Part shown: positions 7,933 through 15,936 of the stretch, in pieces
Layout of the letters: each line of letters starts with the position of its first letter
How positions within the stretch are numbered: the stretch's first letter is position 1
NCBI GenBank assembly: GCA_000697335.1
Contig: JNEM01011831.1
Span: forward strand, 1-15,936
Source: Conidiobolus incongruus B7586
Taxonomy: Eukaryota > Entomophthoromycota > Entomophthoromycetes > Entomophthorales > Conidiobolaceae
Length of the DNA stretch: 15,936 nucleotides
Direction: 5' to 3'
The notes under the pieces: model-generated
Told to the model about the DNA's origin: nothing
Database searches by the model: none
What the model saw: only the letters and a program-made list of their open reading frames with translations
Translations under genes and position numbers: made by a program

Positions 7933-9501
7933 ATGGTGAATTAAAAAAATATCGTATCAAATTAACACATATCGATAGCTCCGTTATTATTTATTCTAAT
8001 GGTACTAAATATTTTGATATAGAGTACATTGAAAATAAGCTAACATTCGTTTAGAATGTCAATTTACTTATAATGATATAGAAAATTTTTTTAAAATCAA
8101 TTTTTTCAATTTTGACCCTAGTTGCTATACTTTATCTTGGGCTGATCCTGATGCTGATTGGGTTTTATTAAAAGGTAAATCAATCAAAATAAATATTAAT
8201 TTAATTTTAAATAATAAATATAGATGATGATAATTTATTAAATGAAATAAATACACAAATTCAAGAATTCAAAAGGGCTCACTTTTCAACTAAGTGCACG
8301 AGAGCTCTTTCTGGTTTGTTATCTAATTTATCAGCTCAAACGAGATCATATGCTTCAACTCAAGATTCTTTAACTTCTATATATCGCCATATGCTCGATT
8401 TGAGTAGCAATTTAGGTGCTATGAAATTACAAATTCCTAAAGTGTATAATGTTATGATAGTAACAAAACTTGGAGATCCTACTCTACTCTCTTTAACTTC
8501 TCGATTAACAGAATGGATTTTGACTAACTTTCCCAATATTGAAGTATACATTAATGAGCAATATAAAAATACCGAAGAAATTAATTCGTTGCCAGAAGTA
8601 TCAAGAGTACATGCTTGGACAGACGATATTATTAGCCAAGTTACTTTTGATTTATGTATCACTTTAGGAGGTGATGGTACTGTTCTATTCGCTTGTTCAC
8701 TATTTCAAGAAACAGTCCCTCCAATTATTCCTTTCCATTTGGGATCTTTGGGATTCTTAACTGTATTCCACTTCAAAGGATTTGAAACATGGTTACCCAA
8801 TATTTTAAATGGGGGAAAAGTACCCGTTACCACCAGACTTCGATTCACTTGTTCTTATTTTGAAAGACAGTTGGATTTGTGTAATGGTAATCTTACAGAG
8901 GAAACTGTCCAATCATCTTGCACAAGTTGTGCAAATTTTGGCAAAGATGGAATTCCTAACCCTTCTAAAACTTATCAAGTTCTCAATGAACTTGTTGTTG
9001 ATAGAGGTTCATCTGCCGCGATGATTCAAGTTGAGTTATACGCTAATAATGAGCATTGGACAACTATATTGGCTGATGGTTTAGTTATTTCCACTTCAAC
9101 TGGATCAACAGCATATAATTTATCAGCTAACGGATCACTTGCTCACCCCGCGCAGGGAGCTTTACTCATTACTCCTATATGTCCACACACCTTAACATGC
9201 CGCCCTATGATATTGCCTGCTTGGATTCACCTCAGGCTTTGCATTCCTGAAGGCTCTAGGAATGCAGGATGGGTAATGACCTAATAATAATTTAAAGAAT
9301 AATTTTATTAATTTTATTTAGGCTTCGTTTGATGGACGTCATAGAATTCAATTAAAGGCAGGCGATTCAATTGTAGTGACAGCATCTGCTTACCCTGTTT
9401 TAACACTCTCTCATGAAGATGTGTTTACTGATTGGTTTAATTCAATAGATACAGTACTCAATTGGAATCGTAGAGTTTTACAAAAACCATTAATTGATTA
9501 A
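7929..9501 (+). CDS. NADK: NAD kinase (UTR1/NADK family) with N-terminal PB1 domain, four exons
   Basis: Exons: 7929-8001, 8055-8174, 8224-9272, 9322-9501. Introns are 53, 49 and 49 nt, all GT-AG, and the first has a GCTAAC branch-like site 11 nt before its end. The product is 473 residues. It phosphorylates NAD to NADP with ATP, probably in the cytosol. Kinase evidence: GGDGT at 213-217, PFHLGSLGFL after it, LNELVVDRG at about 318-326, DGLVISTSTGSTAYNLSA from 349, TPICPHTL...RPMILP at 381-396, and the UTR1-type end SFDGRHRIQL...LNWNRR. The usual SAGGS reads SANGS. Residues about 5-80 look like a PB1 domain: a basic first strand (YRIKL, Lys11), SSVII and FTYNDIENFF, then an acidic loop WADPDADWVLLKDDDNLL (53-70) matching the OPCA motif. 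Known yeast and human NAD kinases lack PB1. An in-frame TAA two codons before the ATG fixes the start. The first intron's donor (GTACTA) is the weakest point of the model; the kinase itself is certain. Confidence 0.88.
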
Positions 9502-9692
9502 CTTACAGGAATAAAAAATATACACATATTTACTATTATATGATAATTTCAATGTAAATAACTCAAGCTACCATTAAATCTATATATATTATAATTGGAA
9601 CAATTTATTATAATATAAATAATTTGAAAAACTATTTGAATTTATTAATTATATGATTATGTTAATTTGAATATGAAAATGGGAAAAAGTAA
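9502..9692. other. Short spacer between convergent NAD kinase and rhomboid genes
   Basis: Only 191 bp separate the two stop codons, so the 3' untranslated regions probably meet or overlap. AATAAA-like strings occur, as at 9511, but are expected by composition. No other feature is seen. Confidence 0.55.
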
Positions 9693-11381
9693 TTACATTT
9701 GACCACTATTAATGTCTTTACAAATATCAAGTGCTGGTAAACAGTTTAAATATTTGCACCATGAGCACGATTGTCTTATTTTGTCATCATAAAAACCAGT
9801 GATGCCAAAATAGAAGAGATACACCAAAATACCAAAACTGATGGCCATAAAAGTCCATTTAAGAATAATCACTTTTTTAGAGCATCTGGAAGGTAGCGGA
9901 ATAATTAAAATAGAAGCTAAAATACCAACTATAAATCCTCCAATATGAGAAAAGTTATCGATAAAAGGTAATAAACCCAAAGCAAAATTAATAGCTACAG
10001 TTAATAATAATTTAAATAGTTGACACCCTGGTGATGCTATGAATTTCCAATTTTGAATTAAATCAACTAATTCACATCCAACTAATCCAAAAATAGCACC
10101 AGATGCGCCGACTGATGGCAGCGTGGGTAAAGCATAAACTCCTCCGAAAATGAATCCTCCAATACCGCTCAGAGCATAGATGAAAAATATCCGAAATGGG
10201 CCCCAGTATTTTTCAAGATGGCCTCCAAGTGTCAACTGACTAAAAAGATTGAATAACAAATGTAATACACCAGCATGGAGGAAGATAGGTGTCATAAATC
10301 GGAACCATTGATTGGGTTGACCTTGGCTAAAGCTTTCAAAACCACATACTTCCATTAAGGGACATTTGGGCATTTGTAGATCATTATTATTACTCAGACA
10401 CTCTAGTGATACATTTGAGAATCCAGATTTCATGCAAGGGACATAACGAGCACCTTGGTGAATTAAATTCTAAATTATATTAGAAAAATGAAAATATAAT
10501 TAAATTATATATGAACTTACCGAAGTAGAAGGACCGATCATAATATTAAGAGGACGTGTTGCAATAGGATTTCCAGTATAAGAATAATTATTATACAATT
10601 GATAGGCAAAAACACACACTTGAACACCAGTTATAAAAAATGTAAAATAAGGGTAGCGCCACCAATTTTTGCTAGAGTTAGAGGTCGATATAAGAGGCTG
10701 AGGGCTGTATACGGGTGCTGAAGGAGTAACATAAGGGTTGCTGGGTCTAGCATATGTGATTGAATTGGGATCAAGATGCATTCTGGAATTGTGTTGCACT
10801 AAATCTTCCTCATAATGCGAATTATAGGAATTTTGGTTATAAGTGTTACGATATTCATCGTATAAATAGCTATCTCTCTGGGGATAATAAGGAATTTCTT
10901 GTGCTGTACCTCCAGTTGCTGATACTGTAACATGAGGAGGAAGAAGAATTCTTTCAGAACCATAAACATTAGGGTTATAAGTTTCCTCATTCGTATTTTC
11001 TAACGGCCTTTGATTATTATAAGAGCTGAGTTCATAATAATCATTAGGATTAACCCTTTTAGGTTTTGAATGAGGCTGGTCAGATTGATAAGTATTGTTC
11101 AAAGTAGAAGTTGAATAGGCAAAATCGTCGTTATCGTGAAAAGTTTTTTGTTTTATAGAACTAGGAGAAGAGCTATATGTATTTGTTCTATAAGTGGGGC
11201 TGGTAGCTTCACTACCAGAATCCTGTCTCCTATGATTATTATTTTGAGTGGAGAAGCTACTTTCGTTAAATTGATTAGAATCATTGTTCGAATTCTTATT
11301 AGAATTCATCCTATTTCTTGGTCCATTAAAAGGATTTATCTCGTAATCATTAGGATTTTGATTAGATTGATTATTATTCAT
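9693..11381 (-). CDS. Rhomboid family intramembrane serine protease, two exons
   Basis: Exon 1 is 11381-10521 and exon 2 is 10469-9693. The 51-nt intron (10520-10470) opens with GTAAGT and closes with TTTAG in phase 0, joining IGPSTS to NLIHQGARYVPC, the fungal-rhomboid junction. The product is 545 residues. Residues 1-240 are disordered, rich in Asn, Ser, Tyr and Gln, on the cytosolic side by family topology. A first membrane helix lies at about 244-262, followed by a lumenal loop with Cys residues and PNQWFRFMTPIFLHAG. Then HLLFN (His357, Asn361) and the nucleophile in GASG (Ser410) precede the helix with the catalytic His (His462 in FSHIGG). A further hydrophobic helix (about 488-508) and a Cys-rich tail (CSWCKYLNC) end the protein. 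All catalytic residues are present, so it should be an active protease cutting membrane anchors in the secretory pathway or plasma membrane. The long loop and tail suggest this type rather than the mitochondrial PARL/Pcp1 type. Substrates are unknown. Confidence 0.9.
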
Positions 11382-11387
11382 TGATTA

Positions 11388-11407
11388 TAAAAATAAAAAT
11401 AAAAATA
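11388..11407. repeat. Short AAAAAT tandem repeat in the rhomboid 5' leader
   Basis: Three copies of an AAAAAT-like unit lie just upstream of the rhomboid start codon. On the transcribed strand they give a T-rich leader. Length variation between strains is likely. No regulatory meaning can be shown. Confidence 0.6.
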
Positions 11408-11538
11408 AATTATATTAAAGATAAAATACAAAACACTAAAATAAATAATGTTGAAAAATTATCAAAGTTAAGAGTAAAAGACTGCAGGTGAAGAGAGACT
11501 GGAATGTAAATGAAAATTAATGAAAATAAACAAGAGAT

Positions 11539-11551
11539 GAAATTTCATGAA
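11539..11551. promoter_or_regulatory. Three-unit heat-shock-type element upstream of the rhomboid
   Basis: The site reads GAA-at-TTC-at-GAA, a perfect three-unit alternating array of the kind bound by heat shock factor (Hsf1). A fourth GAA follows at 11554-11556, slightly out of spacing. It lies about 158-170 bp upstream of the rhomboid ATG, within a patch of raised G+C that is probably its promoter or leader. The sequence match is exact; binding is inferred. Confidence 0.4.
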
Positions 11552-11556
11552 ATGAA

Positions 11557-14500
11557 TTTTTACTTTAATTGGTCAATTTGCAGTTAGAAATAACATAATT
11601 AATTTTTTCATTTATCCAAAGAATGCCATTTATAATTTCCCACACTTGTTACAGTTACAAAATTTAATTAATTTCTTCTCAAGTGATCTTTTTTTACCTT
11701 ATTTAGCTTTTTAATTTTCATATTAAATCCAAACTCCTTTCAATAGAATTTGAGGTTTTCAAATCAAATTCATTAATAAGCTTTCAGAATTTCAAATTTT
11801 GAGTAAACTTAAAAATGGATAAGATTTATACCTTCAAAACGATACTCTATACAGATCATGATATTCATGTCAATATAACAGACTAAAATACTCTATAAGT
11901 TTTGAATGTTAAATATCCATAAAATGATTTTATGAAATCATAATACTCAATTTCATTCTATATTTAGTTAATTGGTTATTTATGTTGAGAGAAAATACTT
12001 TTTTTGTTCTCTTTTTAAATATTTCAACCAATTTTCATTTTCACAATTATTATCTTGCCAAAAAATTTCATATATATATAACTTAATTAAAAAACATTAA
12101 ATATCTGGTAAAATCTTTTTGTTGGGTTATTATAAATAGAATTTAAAGGGATATCAATTTCAATTATATTAAATAAAATAATATTAAAATATCAATTTAA
12201 ATGCTAAAATTATAATTCACTTCCAAATTCCCATATTATTTCTATAAATCATTGTTCATATAATATTCACTTTTTAAATATATGATATAATCAAGGTATT
12301 TAAAACTATGTGATTCTATAATTAATTTTTTATTGAATTTATGAATATAATAATATGAAAAAGATGTTCATAATGGAATTCGGTTTATTTATAAATGATT
12401 ATAAAAATATTAACATTTTCAATATAAATAATGATAAGTTTTAATCATTGTAAAATAATAAACAAATAGTTATTTGATATGAATGAAACTAAATTACATT
12501 TTTTACAGGTTATTTTATATCTTTCATTTTTTTTTAACGTGACTTTTGGTATTAATAAATATATTTAATATATAAATTTTGGTATTATCTAATTGTTTGC
12601 GAAGTAATTTTCGAATAATTCTAATTATTTGAATATAGAATATAATATATCATATATATTGAATTATTGTATTCAAAATCAGTCAGGCACTATATTTGAA
12701 TTAATTTAAGTACTAATATTAAAATTTTTGCATAACTTGACTGTTATTAACATATTTGATGTATTTAAAAACAAATCTAATATATTTGATTAAAATAATG
12801 GATATGATCATATCAATAAACACTTGTATTTACTTTTTATCCAATCCTTACTCAGTATTATTAATCTTTTACCAATATATATATAGCGCAGATTTAATAA
12901 TGATATTTAATTAGAATAGTTCGAATTGTTATTAAAATAATTATTTAACTTAGGCCTCATATTGATGTAAATTAAAAAAGAAATACTGGAGTTAATTAAC
13001 TTAATAGTGAGTCTAACTTTGATACACAATAATTTTAAAACTAATAATTACATTAATCAACTACACTACTTTTTATAACTTTTTAAGATTAACCCAAATT
13101 ATCTAATTAAACAATTAGCTATTAAGCATAACATGTTTAAAATATACTAAGAAATATATTTTTAGAACCATTTAGTAATTATAATATTCAAAGTCGAATA
13201 TTCAAGTTTTTTGAGTCTTCAAACATTTTGTACGTATTGAAATAGATTAATAGTATAATTATTATATTTTGTCAACTGATTTATTTTATTATTATAACAA
13301 AATATTAATTTAACAATAAGAATAATAAACATTTTAAATTAGTATATTTTTTCTAGTAATTCTAATTACTGTTTAAATAACTTATTAAACATTAAATATT
13401 AATAATTTTGTAACCAACAATATTGAATTCAAAAGGATTATATAATACACACAATTAAATACCGATCAATAGTCACATGTATCATTACCAAAATTATTAA
13501 TGAATAATACAAGATATTAAGAATAGTAAAAAACAAGAATCTAACAAATTAAAATACTTTAAACTCATTATGAAAATACATTATTGATGATATTTAACAA
13601 TTCTAGAGACACATTTTGCATATATTAAGGTATATTAGCATTAACATCTTAAATTTAATGCAAAATTTATATCAAAAAGTAAATTTTACACAAATACCCA
13701 TACCACAGTATTTTATAAAAAAATATATTTCATTATTTGGGTTTAGTCACACTATTTTTAAGAACATTCCTAATGCCAAGATGAATATAGCAAATAAAAT
13801 ATAACAAAGAGTATATATAGTATTACAAATCCATAGTTATAGTAATAATAATTAATCTTAATAACCTTATTAACTTTAGAAAAAGAAACTATAAATAGAT
13901 TAATATTTGAAAATCAATTTTTAGAGTATTTTATTAATAAAAAATTATTATCACATTTTCTAAATTTAGATTATTCAAATTATTAATTTAATTGATTAAT
14001 TTGATAATAATAGTTTTTTATATTTTAAATTTTGGTTAAATAGTAATAAATTATAAAAAAGTTTAAAATTTTTTTATTTTTATTAGATTATATTTTGATA
14101 ATTAATTAAATTGATAAAATTTTTAATATAATATATTGAATTTAATATATAATTAAATTTATTATGAATTAATTCAATAATATATAAATTTTCCATATAA
14201 AGTAAACATTTTTATATAATAATTCATTTTGCTGTGATAAATGTTTGATATTCAAATTTAAACTTTTTTTTTTGTATTGTAATGGTTATATAAAAAAGTA
14301 ATATTAGCATATTTATTATTAATTTAATTATTTTTGTAATTTGCAATAAAAATATCACTTTTATATTGATTGAGAGAGTCTATTTAACTCATTAGGTTAA
14401 AATAAATTTTGAACCATTTTTAAACAATCATGCAGATATTGAATGTATCAATTTGTAACATATTATACATTGGTTCTATAGTTCAACTAAATTTCAATAG

Positions 14501-14784
14501 ATTTACTAGTTGATATTGTATAATGTGATAGTATAATTTTAATAATTTTAAACTATAAACATTTTAAAATAATTGAAATCTTTAAGACTATTTAAATTAA
14601 TATATTGCCTATTAAATATTTGTGATTTTATTAATCTAATAATAATAAAAATGATTTTTGTTTGATGAATATTAAAAATTGCTATGCTTGATTTATATAA
14701 AAATGTAGTGTAAAGTTAATTGATAAGATTAAAAAAGTTATTAGTCAAAATGATTAAGAATTTAATTGTATTATCATCTTCATA
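11557..14784. other. Long AT-rich spacer without a supportable gene
   Basis: About 3.2 kb with stops in all frames and no conserved motif. The longest open frame (13616-13804, plus strand, 62 codons) opens with TTG and has a composition like its surroundings. I see no RNA gene, mobile-element termini or ordered repeats. The piece at about 13,900-14,330 is as AT-rich as the far left flank. Confidence 0.6.
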
Positions 14785-15420
14785 TTATAAAATGTGGGGA
14801 TCTTGACGTGTTTTCAAAATGAAAGGAGAGGGGTTAAATGAATTGAGATCTGGGATCAGGTTGAGACAACTTGCTGTTGAAATGAATTTTAGTTGACTTG
14901 GCTTAGAAGTAGTTGAATTAGACAGCCTTCGCTGGTTAGATGTTAATCTATTAGAGCTTATGGGAGATGTATTGGAGTCCTCTGAATTATCATTATTATC
15001 CTAATGGTGCAGTGATTGCTCCAATTTTAAACAATGTTTAATCTAATTTCTTAGTTGTGGGTCATTCAAATTAGAGAATTGCTTCGGATTCATTTGTCTT
15101 ATATTAATTGAATTATCCTTATTCACTTTACAATCATTAATGCAATTAAAATCTAAGATAGGATAATTTTTTCACAAGTATTAATATTACATAATGTCAA
15201 ATATTGTTTTTAAAATTTTAAACTCAATTTGTATGATTGATAATGATTGTATAATAGATAATACTTTGTTATTCTCTTAATTAACTGATTTAAAATTTGC
15301 TCAATTAATCAGAATTGGTCCCAATGCTTCAGATAGATACTATACCTCAGATTTCATTTAAACATTTGGTTAACTAAGACTAAAACATCAATAGAATTAA
15401 GGCTTTAAATAATCAAAGAT
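14785..15420 (-). pseudogene. Probable decayed or unresolved spliced gene, 3' part
   Basis: On the minus strand a single frame carries coding-like text through 14785-15420. The clearest part is 15000-14785, 71 open codons ending in TAA, with text such as SNRLTSNQRRLSNSTTS and FNPSPFILKTRQDP. The same frame upstream gives INIRQMNPKQFSNLNDPQ (15171-15046), but two TAG codons (15045-15043 and 15003-15001) interrupt it, and further TGA and TAA stops follow upstream. No single intron of the local 50-nt size removes both TAGs. A 126-nt GT-AG intron (15126-15001) could bypass them. YLSEALGPILIN (near 15335-15300) and KVLSIIQSL (near 15264-15238) faintly recall the end of a RhoGAP domain, but this is weak. 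No start codon or 5' part is visible. It is a remnant of a host gene, or the divergent end of a real one. Confidence 0.35.
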
Positions 15421-15480
15421 TTCATATTCCACTAGATATTAGTATAGAAATTAAGTAATGGCACAATTTTGAAATTAAAA

Positions 15481-15936
15481 TTAAATAAATAAATTAATAA
15501 ATAATATAAAATTAATAACTTCTTTTATTATTAATAACTCTTTTTTATACTTTTGATAAGCTTTTAATACTTAAAAAATAGTTTTTTTATTAAGGATTAA
15601 AATTTGATATTTCACAAACTAATTTAATTTGTTTATAGGAATTTTTTTTGCTATAAGCTAATTTTTTAATTTTTTAAAATAATTATAATTATATAAGTTA
15701 TAATTAAGTGAGTATATTAAATATAATAACTCTCTTTAATTTTTTTATATAAAAATCTTTTATTGCTTTAATTTTATATATTTTTTAATTATTATGTAAA
15801 ATAATAAGTATTTTTAATTTATATTAAAAACACTATTTAAAAATTATTTTATTTAAAAATTAATATATAGTTTATTATTTATTAATTTTCCTTAAGATAT
15901 TAAATAAATAACTATATACTATTATAATTTATTATA
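15481..15936. other. Extremely AT-rich right flank
   Basis: Nearly all bases are A or T, with homopolymer runs and no open frame of note. Nothing identifiable is seen. Confidence 0.65.

Noticed and set aside
8002-8054. A shorter 31-nt first intron of the NAD kinase, with donor GTACAT near 8024
   Set aside because: It would put the PB1-encoding second exon out of frame and fall well below the 49-nt local minimum.
8316-9284. NAD kinase as a single unspliced 322-residue frame
   Set aside because: It opens with TTG and ends inside an intron. Splicing at 9273-9321 adds the diagnostic UTR1-type C-terminus, and splicing at 8175-8223 adds the N-terminus in frame.
13616-13804. 62-codon open frame on the plus strand as a small gene
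   Set aside because: It has a TTG start, composition identical to the surrounding desert, no splice-linked exons and no recognisable motif.
15001-15045. Reassigned TAG codon (TAG read as Gln), suggested by two in-frame TAGs in a coding-like frame
   Set aside because: The Gln-rich 702-residue protein uses many CAA and CAG codons and not one in-frame TAG. The other genes also lack internal TAG. Decay or splicing explains the island better.

Overview
The window looks like nuclear DNA of a very AT-rich fungus, probably an early-diverging (non-Dikarya) lineage. The phylum cannot be fixed from sequence alone. The reasons are GT-AG introns of almost uniform size (11 of 12 are 49-55 nt), a UTR1-type NAD kinase, a rhomboid of the long fungal type, and a GCM/WRKY-like zinc-finger protein of a kind I know mainly from fungi. 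Coding exons are clearly richer in G+C than the spacers, which are mostly A and T.

Four genes lie in the middle third in strictly alternating orientation. (1) 3666-5774, plus strand: an intronless 702-residue protein with a long Pro/Gln/Asn/His-rich disordered part and a C-terminal GCM/WRKY-like zinc-binding domain, a candidate transcription factor. (2) 7455-6143, minus strand: a nine-exon gene, invisible as one open frame, encoding a short UVRAG/Vps38-type subunit of the class III phosphatidylinositol 3-kinase complex. (3) 7929-9501, plus strand: a four-exon NAD kinase whose first two small exons and the start of the third encode a PB1 domain. (4) 11381-9693, minus strand: a two-exon rhomboid intramembrane serine protease with a disordered N-terminal tail.

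Genes 1/2 and 3/4 converge, with 368 and 191 bp between stops. Genes 2/3 diverge from a shared 473 bp promoter region. The genes do not form a known pathway cluster. A PB1-NAD kinase next to a membrane-traffic gene may simply be chance neighbourhood.

The flanks (1 to about 3300, 11,400 to about 14,780, and 15,481 to the end) are gene-poor and extremely AT-rich. The only coding-like trace of note there is a GC-raised minus-strand stretch at 14785-15420. It holds runs of sensible codons interrupted by in-frame stops: probably a decaying gene, or the 3' part of a gene whose introns I could not resolve.

The most interesting items are the PB1-NAD kinase fusion, the minimal UVRAG lacking a C2 domain, a four-codon upstream frame whose stop overlaps the NAD kinase start, and a perfect three-unit heat-shock-type element upstream of the rhomboid. 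All gene models come from reading splice signals and conserved motifs by eye. No database search was possible.
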